DNA from: Terriglobia bacterium
Lineage (GTDB): Bacteria > Acidobacteriota > Terriglobia > Bryobacterales > Bryobacteraceae
Assembly: GCA_020073365.1 (NCBI GenBank)
Contig: JAIQFL010000103.1
Location: 1-32,518, forward strand
DNA: 32,518 nucleotides
Reading direction: 5' to 3'
Shown: in pieces, positions 1 through 7,340 of the stretch
Layout: the number at the start of each line of letters is the position of its first letter
How positions within the stretch are numbered: the stretch's first letter is position 1
Notes under the pieces: generated by a model
Seen by the model: the letters and a program-made list of their open reading frames with translations, nothing else
Database searches by the model: none
What the model was told of the DNA's origin: nothing
Position numbers and translations under genes: made by a program

Positions 1-183
1 TCGCTCGCCACCATCATCGGGCTGCTGCCGATGGCGCTGAAACTGGGCGCTGGAAGTGAAGCCTATGCTCCCCTGGCCCGCGCCATTCTGGGCGGGCTGA
101 GCGTCTCGGTGGCGCTGACCGTTTTCCTGGTCCCGGCGGCCTACGTGCTGGTGTACGGCCGAAGCGAACAGGGGGTTGGTTAA
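1..183 (+). CDS. RND efflux permease, C-terminal end only
   Basis: The window opens inside this gene; 60 codons and a TAA remain. The reading frame gives LATIIGLLPMALKLGAGSEA, then APLARAILGGLSVSVALTVFLVPAAY. This is the usual end of AcrB/MexB/HAE1-type resistance-nodulation-division inner-membrane transporters: the last two transmembrane helices with the GLLPMAL and P-x-x-Y/L motifs. Such pumps take substrates from the periplasm or inner membrane and pass them, using proton motive force, to an outer-membrane TolC duct. The next gene downstream is such a duct, which supports the call. Substrate cannot be deduced from this fragment. Confidence 0.85.
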   Translation, partial: SLATIIGLLPMALKLGAGSEAYAPLARAILGGLSVSVALTVFLVPAAYVLVYGRSEQGVG

Positions 184-244
184 TGCGTACAAAGCTATCG
201 ACACTCAGCAGTCGGCTCACCCATACGGAGGGCTCACCAAAGTC

Positions 245-1531
245 ATGCGTACTATTCTTTCTCTAATTTCGATTGGCTGTCTTGCTTCCCAGGTTCCGCT
301 TCAAGGCCAACCGGTAATGCATCTCACCCTGGCCGAAGCTCAGCGCCAGGCGATTCAGAACAACCCGCAGTTTTCCGCGGCCAGGTTCTCGGCCGCGGCG
401 GCTTACCAGGTCCCCAACCAGTATCGCGCCAACCTGCAGCCGAGCATGTTCGGCAGTCTCACCAGTGTCGGCGCCGACAACGGAAGCCGCCTGGCGGCTG
501 GCGGTTTGAACAATCCAGTAGTGTACGACCGTGTCGGCTCGGGCCTCACCGTCAGCCAGATGATCACCGACTTCGGGCGAACCAGCAATCTGGTAGGCAT
601 GGCCGGGCTGCGGGCGCAGGCTCAGGACCAGGTGACCGAAACCACGCGCGCTCAAATCCTGCTCGAAACCAGCCGCGCTTACTTCGCCGTGCTCCGCGCT
701 CAAGCTGTATTGAAGGTGGTCGACCAGACGGTGGCGGCCCGGCAACTGGTGGTGGACCAGGTCTCGGCGTTGGCGGAAAGTAAGTTCAAGTCCACGTTTG
801 ATGTCAGCCTCGCCAAAGTGAATCTCTCGGATGCCAAGCTCCTGCAGATCCAGGCGCAGAACGATCTGAAATCCGCCGAGGCGCAACTGAGTGCCGCGTT
901 GGGACTGCCCGGCGAGACCGCCTTCGCATTGTCGGAAGAGCCCATGCCGCCGCCACTGCCGGACCGCCTCAACGATCTCATCGCACAAGCATTACAGGAG
1001 CGCCCCGAGATCAAGGAATTGCGCCTGCACGAGAGTGCCGACGAGCGATTCGCGCGAGCCGAGCACGCGCTCTACTACCCCAATATCGGGGTGCTCGCAA
1101 CCGCCGGATTCGCGCCCGCCGGAACTGTGGCCATTCCTGGCCGCTACGGCGCCATCGGGCTGAACATAACCATACCGGTCTTCAACGGAGGCTTGTTCAA
1201 GGCGCGCCAGACCGAAGCCGAACTGACGGCCAAGGCGACCAATTCGAGCCTCAGCGATATGGAGAACCGCGTGGTCCGGGACGTTCGAGTGGCTTATCTG
1301 AACGCCAATACGGCATTCGACCGTATCGCATTGACCCAGGAACTGCTCGAGCAAGCGCAACTGGGACGGGACCTGGCACAGATCCGGTATGACAACCAGT
1401 TGGGTACCATCGTGGAACTGAGCCAGGCGGAACTCAACCTGACCTCGGCGCAGATTGCCAACAGCAGCGCCAGGTACGACTATCAGGCACAGCGGATTAA
1501 CGTGGATTACCAGGTCGGAATTCTACGCTAG
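245..1531 (+). CDS. TolC-family outer membrane efflux protein
   Basis: A 428-residue protein forming the outer-membrane/periplasmic duct of a tripartite efflux pump. I chose the ATG at 245 because it begins a clean signal peptide (MRTILSLISIGCLASQ) and has GGAGG about 13 bases upstream; the frame is open further up to a TTG at 176 without signal-like sequence. The mature start HLTLAEAQRQAIQNNPQFSAA is the classic opening of the OEP repeat. The protein shows the duplicated OEP layout: long alanine/glutamine-rich helices around residues 110-215, a beta part (GLNITIPVFNGG) near residue 310, then a second helical hairpin with the RYDNQLGTIVELSQAELNL-type motif near the end. Length is normal for TolC proteins. 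It starts 61 bp after the permease stop and is probably co-transcribed with it. Confidence 0.93.
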   Translation: MRTILSLISIGCLASQVPLQGQPVMHLTLAEAQRQAIQNNPQFSAARFSAAAAYQVPNQYRANLQPSMFGSLTSVGADNGSRLAAGGLNNPVVYDRVGSGLTVSQMITDFGRTSNLVGMAGLRAQAQDQVTETTRAQILLETSRAYFAVLRAQAVLKVVDQTVAARQLVVDQVSALAESKFKSTFDVSLAKVNLSDAKLLQIQAQNDLKSAEAQLSAALGLPGETAFALSEEPMPPPLPDRLNDLIAQALQERPEIKELRLHESADERFARAEHALYYPNIGVLATAGFAPAGTVAIPGRYGAIGLNITIPVFNGGLFKARQTEAELTAKATNSSLSDMENRVVRDVRVAYLNANTAFDRIALTQELLEQAQLGRDLAQIRYDNQLGTIVELSQAELNLTSAQIANSSARYDYQAQRINVDYQVGILR

Positions 1532-1539
1532 CTAAGCTA

Positions 1540-1563
1540 GTGGGGCAGGCGCTTTCCCCTGCC
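1540..1563 (+). repeat. GTGGGRC-type palindromic repeat, copy 1 (24 bp)
   Basis: Starts GTGGGGCAGGCG and closes with CCCTGCC, so the GGCAGGCG arm can fold on the second arm with one mismatch. Near-identical elements lie at 9867-9890 and 28533-28556, and related ones with the same GTGGGRC head at 4652, 7301, 9913 and 21874. It sits 8 bp after the TolC stop codon. Confidence 0.7.
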
Positions 1564-1582
1564 AACTCTACAGGTTTCTTGA

Positions 1583-1747
1583 ATGACGAAGAGCATGGTT
1601 TACCCTGTGGCGCTTGGATTGGCCGGAGTGCTCTATCTGGTGCTGGCCCTGTTTCTGCAGATCGACAGCCCTCTCTTCGCGTTCGCCCTGATCACGCTCT
1701 CCGGATACGAATTGGTCAGGAATCACCGCAGAAAGTACAAACCCTGA
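1583..1747 (+). CDS. small membrane protein (54 aa), hypothetical
   Basis: An ATG-to-TGA frame of 54 codons between the TolC gene and the convergent response regulator. The product begins MTKSMVYPVALGLAG and carries two hydrophobic stretches (about residues 7-26 and 30-41) separated by QIDSP, ending in a basic tail with NHRRKYKP. That topology, two helices with positively charged ends, is what a genuine small membrane protein looks like. A second in-frame ATG lies at 1595. No strong ribosome binding site is visible, which is the main weakness. I do not recognise a family. Confidence 0.45.
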   Translation: MTKSMVYPVALGLAGVLYLVLALFLQIDSPLFAFALITLSGYELVRNHRRKYKP

Positions 1748-1763
1748 TTCTGCCGGTACCCGA

Positions 1764-2414
1764 TCAACTGACTATACCCTTACGAATCGCATAAAGGATC
1801 AGCTCCGCGCCGGTGTGCAGGTTCAGTTTATGAAATATGTTGTTACGATGAGTCTCAATCGTGTATAAGCTCAGTTCCAGTAGATTCGCCGCCTCTTTGT
1901 TGCTCCGTCCTTCAGCTAGTAACTGCAGCACCTGACGTTCGCGCGTGGTCAGCAGCTCATAGCTGTCTTCGATGTTCTGTTCCCGCATCTGCCGCACATA
2001 GTCCTCTACCAGCATCTTACTAATTGCCGGACTGAAGAATGCCTTGCCCTCGCTCACGGCCTTCACCGCGTTGATAAGGTCATGTTCAGCGGAGTCCTTC
2101 AGCAGGTATGCCCGCGCGCCGGCCTTCAGTGCTTTCAGCACGTAACCCTCGTCGGAATGCATACTGAGAATTACGATGGCTGTTTGCGGCAGTTTGGCGA
2201 CAACCTGTCTGGTGGCTTCGATGCCGTTCAGAATCGGCATGGCGACATCCATGACGATCACATCGGGACGGTGTGCTTCGGCTAGCGCAACCGCCTCCAT
2301 TCCGTCGGCGGCATCCGCGATCACCGTGAAGCCCGGTTGATTCTCCAACAAGAGACGTAGCCCTTTCCTGACGACGGTATGATCATCGGCCAGGAGAATG
2401 CGGATCGATTTCAT
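1764..2414 (-). CDS. NarL/FixJ-family response regulator
   Basis: A 216-residue two-component response regulator. The receiver domain (residues 4-120) has the acidic pair D10/D11, the phospho-acceptor D56 in VIVMDVAMP, a switch threonine/serine strand (AIVILSMHS) and the conserved lysine in YLLKDS. A LuxR-type helix-turn-helix follows (about residues 150-216: LTTREROVLQ-like start, GRSNKEAANLLELSLYTIETH). It should bind DNA when phosphorylated. The ATG at 2414 directly begins the canonical MKSIRILLADDH; 12 further in-frame codons upstream look unrelated. The start overlaps, as ATGA, the stop of a frame that looks like the last part of a histidine kinase, so it was probably the second gene of a kinase-regulator pair. 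Its present kinase partner is unknown. Confidence 0.92.
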   Translation of the reverse strand: MKSIRILLADDHTVVRKGLRLLLENQPGFTVIADAADGMEAVALAEAHRPDVIVMDVAMPILNGIEATRQVVAKLPQTAIVILSMHSDEGYVLKALKAGARAYLLKDSAEHDLINAVKAVSEGKAFFSPAISKMLVEDYVRQMREQNIEDSYELLTTRERQVLQLLAEGRSNKEAANLLELSLYTIETHRNNIFHKLNLHTGAELILYAIRKGIVS

Positions 2415-2524
2415 GCGATACCTGGAGCACCGTGGACCTCTCGCTCCCAAAACGGCAGTACGATTTGGAGGACGGTGGCCTTTCCGTGCACGGAGTTTAT
2501 CATAAGACTGCGAATTTCCACACC
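2411..2524 (-). pseudogene. remnant of sensor histidine kinase C-terminus
   Basis: In frame with a TGA that overlaps the response-regulator start as ATGA, this stretch reads GVEIRS, then GKATVLQIVLPFWERE. EIRS-x(n)-GKxT-xxxIxLP is the usual ending of the HATPase_c domain of NarL-type sensor kinases (compare the common pattern EIRSxPGxGTxLxxxLP). Only about 37 codons are left; upstream of them the frame runs into the low-complexity CTCCGCG repeat at 2536-2614. I infer that the kinase gene was deleted or displaced, leaving only its translationally coupled end. The similarity is short, so chance cannot be excluded. Confidence 0.4.
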
Positions 2525-2535
2525 GTTGGAAGTAG

Positions 2536-2614
2536 TTTTCTCTGCGCTCTCCGCTTCCTCCGCGCCCTCAAGTTTTGACTTTCGTTTTCTCCGCGCTTCC
2601 TCCGCGCCTCGGCG
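2536..2614. repeat. CTCCGCG-type low-complexity direct repeat
   Basis: Two imperfect copies about 49 bp apart: TTTTCTCTGCGCTCTCCGC with TCCTCCGCGCC at 2536-2567, and TTTTCTCCGCGCTTCCTCCG with CGCCTCGGCG at 2585-2614. This pyrimidine-rich CTCCGCG pattern is common between genes in some soil bacteria. It separates the response regulator and kinase remnant from the next gene. A shorter similar patch (CCTCCGCCTCCGC) occurs near 28490. Confidence 0.5.
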
Positions 2615-2682
2615 TCGGGGTACCCTCTGGGTTCGGTTAGCTTGGCTCTTCCCTGTTTGGCTCCGGCTGTGCACCGCGCGCT

Positions 2683-3297
2683 CTACCGACCGATCACCAC
2701 CCCGACCGCGGCCGGTTGCACATCCAGCTTCTGGATGCGGTGACCCAGTTCGAAGGGCCGGCCCACCGCCGCGTCCGGGTAAGTGGGCAGCAGGAAGTTC
2801 TGAATCAGGAAATCCAGTGTCTTCCCGTCAATGGTGAGACCTGCAATCTCCACCTTTTGCACATCCACCGTGGCCTGTCCGTTGGCCGAGCGAATCCGCA
2901 CCGTCACACTGACCGGGTGTTCGCCCTCCAGCAGCCTCGACATCAGCCAGCCTGGCTCGTATCCCTGCGCGCGCTGCAGTTTGTTGAAGTCCACTAGCGC
3001 GCTGCCGCTAGCCACGCCCGGCGACACCAGTTGGATTCTGGGGTTCCGAACGCCTGCGGGCGCCTCCCGTTCCGCGTATGCGGCCAGTTCCCGCACCGTC
3101 AACTCCACCCGCGTGCCGGCTCGCAGATGGTCACCTTCAATCTGGTCGAATTTCTGCTTGACCGAAGCATAGTCGTCATAGGCGGCACCGAGTGCGCCGG
3201 CAAATAGGAGCGAGATGACCCAAATGACCCAAATGGCACGATTTCTCACGTGAGAATAGACGTTCGAGATCGTGTACTCGTTGCTTTTCAGCGTCAT
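2683..3297 (-). CDS. secreted or membrane-anchored hypothetical protein
   Basis: A 204-residue protein with an N-terminal hydrophobic segment (RAIWVIWVISLLFAGALGAA, about residues 19-38), after which the sequence is soluble: a helical part (DDYASVKQKFDQIEGDHL), a region with RVELTVRELAAYAEREAP, then beta-rich repeats (VSVTVRIRSANGQATVDVQ, IAGLTIDGKTLDFLIQNFLL). It resembles secreted lipid- or matrix-binding proteins of the DUF2993/LmeA kind only loosely, so I give no function. I used the ATG at 3297; a GTG at 3249, right before the hydrophobic segment, is an alternative and lies inside a 14-bp palindrome. It is divergent from the gene at 3429. Confidence 0.7.
   Translation of the reverse strand: MTLKSNEYTISNVYSHVRNRAIWVIWVISLLFAGALGAAYDDYASVKQKFDQIEGDHLRAGTRVELTVRELAAYAEREAPAGVRNPRIQLVSPGVASGSALVDFNKLQRAQGYEPGWLMSRLLEGEHPVSVTVRIRSANGQATVDVQKVEIAGLTIDGKTLDFLIQNFLLPTYPDAAVGRPFELGHRIQKLDVQPAAVGVVIGR
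3243..3256. promoter_or_regulatory. 14-bp perfect palindrome TTCTCACGTGAGAA
   Basis: A perfect inverted repeat with the same CACGTG core as the parS site 747 bp away. Compared over 16 bp it differs from the parS consensus at five positions, so it is not a good ParB site by itself. It overlaps the possible GTG start of the 2683-3297 gene and could bind a dimeric regulator. Confidence 0.4.
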
Positions 3298-3428
3298 AGC
3301 ACGCAGCGCTGCGGGATACCCCCCACTATACAAAGAGGAGTACTGGTCCGGATCGGTCGGCTTTGCCGTTTCGATTCAGTGCTTTAGCGATTGGCCAGAC
3401 CATTGCTTACGTATTTTCGGAGCTGTTT

Positions 3429-3977
3429 ATGCCGGTTCAGGCTGTAGTACTGCTAGGCGTGGTCGTGTTGTCGGGCATCGCGATTGTGCGCCTGGCGAGC
3501 TCCTGGTGGAAGTATCGAGGCAGGCGGGTGATCACCTGCCCGGAAAACCAAAGGCCGGCGGGCGTCCTGGTGGACTCCCGGCACGCCGCCGCCACGGCGC
3601 TCGCCGGCGCTCCGGAGCTGCGGCTTTCCGCCTGCTCCCGCTGGCCGGAGCGCGCCGGATGCGGGCAGCAATGCCTCACCCAGATCGCCGCCTCCCCCGA
3701 GGATTGTCTGGTTCGCAACATCCTCACCAAGTGGTACGAAGGCAAGGTCTGCGCGTCGTGCAGCCGGCCCTTCGGGGACATCCAGTGGACCGGCCAGAAG
3801 CCCGCTCTGTTTCTGGCTGACAAGGTTTCGGTGGACTGGGGTCAGGTCCCTGCCGATAAGTTACATGAGGTGCTGGCGGCCTCGTTGCCGCTCTGTTTCG
3901 CCTGCCATATGGCGAATACTCTCGTTCGGGAGCACCCGGAACTGGTGGTCGATCGATCCGCCAGTCGTCCTATTTAA
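3429..3977 (+). CDS. membrane-anchored cysteine-rich protein, hypothetical
   Basis: A 182-residue protein. I chose the ATG at 3429 because CGGAGC lies 7 bases upstream and it begins right at the membrane anchor (MPVQAVVLLGVVVLSGIAIV). After the anchor comes a charged stretch and a cytosolic or periplasmic domain with many cysteines: TCPEN, SACSRW, CGQQC, DCLVRN, VCASC and LCFACH. The paired CxxC groups (CASC, CFACH) suggest a metal or redox site. CFACH formally fits the CxxCH heme-attachment pattern, but the other cysteines fit a zinc-ribbon fold equally well. The gene stops 20 bp before the next one, and the gap contains a parS site. I do not recognise a named family. Confidence 0.72.
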   Translation: MPVQAVVLLGVVVLSGIAIVRLASSWWKYRGRRVITCPENQRPAGVLVDSRHAAATALAGAPELRLSACSRWPERAGCGQQCLTQIAASPEDCLVRNILTKWYEGKVCASCSRPFGDIQWTGQKPALFLADKVSVDWGQVPADKLHEVLAASLPLCFACHMANTLVREHPELVVDRSASRPI

Positions 3978-3989
3978 GGTTTTGAGGTC

Positions 3990-4005
3990 TGTTTCACGTG
4001 AAACA
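3990..4005. promoter_or_regulatory. parS: parS site, perfect ParB-binding palindrome
   Basis: TGTTTCACGTGAAACA is an exact match to the widely conserved chromosomal parS consensus bound by ParB (Spo0J). A given 16-mer has roughly a 1 in 100,000 chance of turning up in a random window of this length. parS sites cluster near replication origins, so this suggests an origin-proximal location (or a plasmid), although no parA, parB or dnaA is in the window. The site lies in the 20-bp gap after the cysteine-rich protein gene and runs over the GTG start codon (3998) of the next gene. Confidence 0.85.
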
Positions 4006-4651
4006 ACTTTTTGTCCTCTGCCTGACGCTGGGCGCCCTGCCCGGCTTCGGCGAAACTCGGCAGACCCCGGTTGCCCCGATTGCCCCGATTGCACTCTACA
4101 CGCATTTTGACCAGGAACCGCCCGATGGCGTCCTGGAGGCGCTCCACGATGAGCTCGAATCCATCATGGCGCCGATGGGCCTGGCGTTCGAATGGCGCTC
4201 CCTGGATGGCGTCAGAGGGAATGAGATTAGCGTTGAGCTGGCGGTGTTGACTTTCAAGGGGCGGTGCGATACTGCGGGCCTGAGCGCCCACAACGCCGCC
4301 AACCCCGGCGCCCTGGGCTGGACCCATGTGAGTGACGGGGCCATCCTTCCGTTCAGCGACGTGGACTGTGACCGCATTCGCACCTTCGTCCAGAAAGACC
4401 TCTTGTTTGTTCGGCCTCCCGATCGCGAGGAGTCGTTCGGGCGGGCGCTCGCTCGGGTGGTGGCCCACGAGTTGTACCATATCTTCGCCAATACGTCCCA
4501 GCACGGCTCGTGCGGAGTAGGCAAGGCGGCATACACCGTACAGGAACTGCTCGGAGACGATTTCCAGTTCGAAGGACGGGAATCCCAAGCGCTGCGCACC
4601 AGCAAGGCGCATGGCGTCCAGGAGAACGCCACGCGCACTCCGACCCCCTAG
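3998..4651 (+). CDS. secreted putative zinc metallopeptidase (HELYH)
   Basis: A 217-residue protein with a signal peptide (MKQLFVLCLTLGALPGFGE). The motif RVVAHELYHIFANTSQHG near residue 163 contains HExxH, the zinc-binding and catalytic helix of gluzincin/metzincin peptidases. A further histidine 8 residues after the second one (HELYH-x7-H) could be a third ligand, but the metzincin glycine is absent. The following GVGKAAYTVQELLGDDFQF block appears in related acidobacterial proteins as I remember them. The GTG start is required because the next methionine is after the signal peptide; it lies inside the parS palindrome, with TGAGGT about 10 bases upstream. A short proline repeat (PVAPIAPIA) follows the signal. 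Substrate unknown. Confidence 0.75.
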   Translation: MKQLFVLCLTLGALPGFGETRQTPVAPIAPIALYTHFDQEPPDGVLEALHDELESIMAPMGLAFEWRSLDGVRGNEISVELAVLTFKGRCDTAGLSAHNAANPGALGWTHVSDGAILPFSDVDCDRIRTFVQKDLLFVRPPDREESFGRALARVVAHELYHIFANTSQHGSCGVGKAAYTVQELLGDDFQFEGRESQALRTSKAHGVQENATRTPTP

Positions 4652-4673
4652 GTGGGACGGGCCCTTGGCCTGT
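4652..4673 (+). repeat. GTGGGRC-type palindromic repeat, diverged copy
   Basis: Reads GTGGGACGGGCCCTTGGCCT then GT. The arms ACGGGCC and GGCCTGT pair with one G-T wobble. It starts directly after the metallopeptidase stop. The same intergenic space ends in CCCCAACCCCCAACCCCC (4741 on), which resembles sequence beside the repeat cluster at 9891. Confidence 0.5.
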
Positions 4674-4779
4674 AACGGCTGCAACGCTGCCGCGCGCAAC
4701 CGACGCCGCCGTATCTACACTTAGCGCCCCCGGCCCCTAAGCCCCAACCCCCAACCCCCGTCGTGCTACTCCCGGCATC

Positions 4780-6654
4780 ATGCGAAGAATCGCGTTTTGT
4801 CTCTTTTTAGCCCTGGCGCTGACCGCGGCCGACAAGAAGCCAGTCAAAAACCCGGCGCCGGCAACGCAAGCGCCGCAGAAGAATGACGAAGCTTATTCGG
4901 CCAAGATCAAACAGTACACCACGGAGCCGTTCTTCCTGACCGAGCTGGTCGATCACCTGCCCGCTTCCGATACCGTGCCCTCGCCCGAAAAAATCCTGGG
5001 CTACGCCATCGGCACGCCCAACAAGCTGACCTATACCAAAGACATCGACCGCTACATGCGGGAGTTGGAGAAAGCCTCCAAGCGCGTCAAGGTGTTTTCC
5101 ATCGGTCACTCCGAAGAGGGCCGCGAAATGATCCTGGTGGCCGTCTCCGATGAGGCCAATATCGCCAGGCTCGATCATTACAAGGAAATCACCGCCAGGC
5201 TTGCGGACCCCCGCAAGACGCCCCGGGCCGAGGCCGACCAGTTGATCGCCGAAGGGCTGCCCCTGTATTGGGCTTCCGGCAGCATCCATTCCACCGAGAC
5301 CGGGTCGCCCGAAATGCTGATGGAACTGGCGTACCGCGTGGCCGTGGAAGATTCGCCGCTCATGCGGAACATTCGCAAGAATTCGATCGTGCTGATCACA
5401 CCCGTGTCGGAAGTGGATGGCCGCGACCGCGAAGTCGACGTCTACCACTACCGCAAGGAGAACCCGGGAAAACCGGCGCCCAACCTGGTCTACTGGGGCA
5501 AGTACGTGGCGCATGACAATAACCGCGATGGCATCGGCATGGCGCTGGCGCTCACCCGCAATATGATGGGGGCGTTTCTCCAATACCACCCCACGGTCCT
5601 GCACGACCTGCACGAGTCCGTGCCCTTCCTCTATGTGTCCACGGGCATGGGCCCGTACAATGCCTGGCTCGATCCCCTGGTGGTGGATGAATGGCAGAAG
5701 ATGGCATACGTCGATATCGAGGAGTTGACCAAGCGCGGCGTTCCAGGCGTTTGGACGCACGGCTACTACGATGGATGGGCGCCCAACTACATGTTCTACA
5801 TCGCCAACGGGCACAACTCCATCGGGCGGTTCTACGAGACCTTCGGCGGCGGTGGCGCGGATACCGGAGAGCGCACGGTGCCCGCCAACAGCACCAGCCG
5901 TACCTGGTTTCGTCCCAATCCGCCGCTGCCCCGGGTGAACTGGTCCATCCGCAATAACATCAACCTCCAGCAGAGCGGCATCCTGTTCGCCATGAACAAT
6001 GTGGCCACCAACCGCAAGCAGTTTCTTGAAAACTTCTACCTGAAGAGCAGGCGGAGCGTGGACAAGGCGAAGAATGAAGGCCCCGCGGCATGGGTGCTGC
6101 CGGCCGACGATCCGCGCCCGGGACAGGTCGCGGAAGTGGTCAACCTGCTGCGCCTCCAGGGCGTCGAGGCGAACCGCTTGACCAGCGATACCGAGGTGGC
6201 CATCAACCCGGAGGGGAAAAAGCAGAAGTTCCCGGCCGGCAGCTACGTGATCCGCATGGATCAACCCTACAGCCGCATGGCCGACATGCTGCTCGACACT
6301 CAGTTCTACAACATCAACGACCCACCGCCATACGATGACACCGGTTGGACCATGGGCCCCATGCACAACGTCACCACGGTTCGGGTGACCAGGCCGGACA
6401 TCCTCGAAGCATCCATGAGCATGCTCACCGAGGACGCCCGGCCGCAGGGTAAAGTGACTGGGCCGGGGAACACGGCGTACCTGATCAATCACAACGCCGA
6501 CCATACTCTGGCCACGTTCCGCTTCCGCCTGAAGGACGTCAAAATGTTCGCCGCCGAAGATTCCTTCAAGGATGGCGACCGCACGTTCAACCCCGGGTCC
6601 TTCATCATCAAGGCCGAAGGGAATCCCGCGGAATTGCGCGGCCGCCTGGAGTGA
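4780..6654 (+). CDS. M14 zinc carboxypeptidase, 3'-truncated
   Basis: A 624-residue secreted peptidase of family M14. The signal peptide is MRRIAFCLFLALALTAA. The zinc ligands are visible: H170 and E173 in GSIHSTETGSPEM and H278 in LHDLHES; N248-R249 in DNNRDG fits the substrate-carboxylate-binding Asn-Arg. The enzyme should trim amino acids from peptides outside the cell. Relatives in this phylum, as I know them, are about 900 residues long and continue past the motif GxFIIxAxGNPAxLRxRLE with a C-terminal amidotransferase-like part. Here a TGATGA follows this exact motif, and those stop codons lie in the antisense of the neighbouring convergent gene. The catalytic domain is complete, so a shortened enzyme may still be made. 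Confidence 0.85.
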   Translation: MRRIAFCLFLALALTAADKKPVKNPAPATQAPQKNDEAYSAKIKQYTTEPFFLTELVDHLPASDTVPSPEKILGYAIGTPNKLTYTKDIDRYMRELEKASKRVKVFSIGHSEEGREMILVAVSDEANIARLDHYKEITARLADPRKTPRAEADQLIAEGLPLYWASGSIHSTETGSPEMLMELAYRVAVEDSPLMRNIRKNSIVLITPVSEVDGRDREVDVYHYRKENPGKPAPNLVYWGKYVAHDNNRDGIGMALALTRNMMGAFLQYHPTVLHDLHESVPFLYVSTGMGPYNAWLDPLVVDEWQKMAYVDIEELTKRGVPGVWTHGYYDGWAPNYMFYIANGHNSIGRFYETFGGGGADTGERTVPANSTSRTWFRPNPPLPRVNWSIRNNINLQQSGILFAMNNVATNRKQFLENFYLKSRRSVDKAKNEGPAAWVLPADDPRPGQVAEVVNLLRLQGVEANRLTSDTEVAINPEGKKQKFPAGSYVIRMDQPYSRMADMLLDTQFYNINDPPPYDDTGWTMGPMHNVTTVRVTRPDILEASMSMLTEDARPQGKVTGPGNTAYLINHNADHTLATFRFRLKDVKMFAAEDSFKDGDRTFNPGSFIIKAEGNPAELRGRLE

Positions 6655-6934
6655 TGACGCGCGGATTTGCAGTGGCACCATCCTGCCATCCGGTGAAAAT
6701 GTATTGAATTCCAAGCTGGTTGCTGTGGGGGGAGAGGAAACTCACCGTGCAACTGGCGCCCGGCGTCCAATTCAGCGTCTGCGGCGTGGTGTACCCGCCA
6801 GCACCGCAATTAATGCCGCTGATTGTAAACACCTGATTTGGCGCATTGGATTGGATTGTGACACTCACCGCTGCCGGTAGACACCGGGCCACGAGCAGAC
6901 ATCCCACGAGCCGTAGTGCAGGAATGGCCTTCAT
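6608..6934 (-). pseudogene. N-terminal fragment of InlB-repeat-like surface protein
   Basis: The frame starts with a signal peptide (MKAIPALRLVGCLLVARCLP) and continues VTIQSNAPNQVFTISGINC, GGYTTPQTLNWTPGASCTV, QYIFTGWQDGATANPRVIT. GWxDGxTANPR is the typical core of the divergent InlB B-repeat found near the start of large secreted acidobacterial proteins. After VIT (about 6655) the frame enters the antisense of the M14 gene and stops soon. Only about 95 genuine codons remain of what is normally a long multidomain protein. An ATG one codon upstream (6937) is an alternative start. The upstream region is AT-rich, with a TATACT about 20 bases before the start. Confidence 0.65.
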
Positions 6935-6937
6935 CAT

Positions 6938-7300
6938 TTAAGATAGGTAGTATAGTACCTTATAATCTTAATATGTTAGTTATCTGTGGGTAATTAACCT
7001 ATCGGTCCGAGCTTCTAATTCTAATCCGAAGCTTCAGCGTCGATAAGGTGCAAGTGCTTGATTCTCTGAGGTTAACTCCAAAGAACGACCAGGACTGCTG
7101 AAGCATCCCGGTCATGGAACTTGGGTGCAACCCATATCTTACAAATCCCGAATATTGTTGGTCTGGACCTCGGCGTCTTACGACCCTTGGATCTGGGTCG
7201 TCTTCATCCGCAGCCGCATCCATTGGCGCCGTGGTGGATACGAGTAGGTGCATAGTCATAAGCCAATAAACATGCGCCTGCGCGAGCCGCAGGCCCACGG
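6938..7300. other. non-coding stretch, AT-rich at its left end
   Basis: About 360 bp between two minus-strand genes. The left 70 bp are unusually AT-rich and contain AGGTA and TACCT arms (around 6946-6959) and a TATACT on the minus strand, a plausible promoter for the truncated surface-protein gene. A 99-codon minus-strand frame (6999-7298) covers the rest, but its composition shows no domain, signal or ribosome binding site, so I do not call it. Near 7278 is a small hairpin (CCTGCG/CGCAGG). Confidence 0.5.
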
Positions 7301-7333
7301 GAACAGACGACGAAAACCGATCGTCCGTCCCAC
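7301..7333 (-). repeat. GTGGGRC-type long hairpin repeat, copy A
   Basis: On the minus strand it begins GTGGGACGGACGATCGG and ends TTTTCGTCGTCTGTTC. The arms GACGGACGA and TCGTCTGT form a stem with a short T-rich loop. It matches the element at 21874-21905 in about 30 of 32 positions. It lies immediately downstream of the 7341-9854 gene, where it could also act as a transcript-end structure. Confidence 0.75.
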
Positions 7334-7340
7334 CGGGCCG

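Noticed and set aside
4807..6714. 635-codon open frame on the minus strand
   Set aside because: Antisense of the M14 peptidase, whose zinc ligands and motifs are certain.
6999..7298. 99-codon minus-strand frame
   Set aside because: No ribosome binding site, signal peptide or recognisable motif; it lies in an intergenic stretch ending in a repeat.
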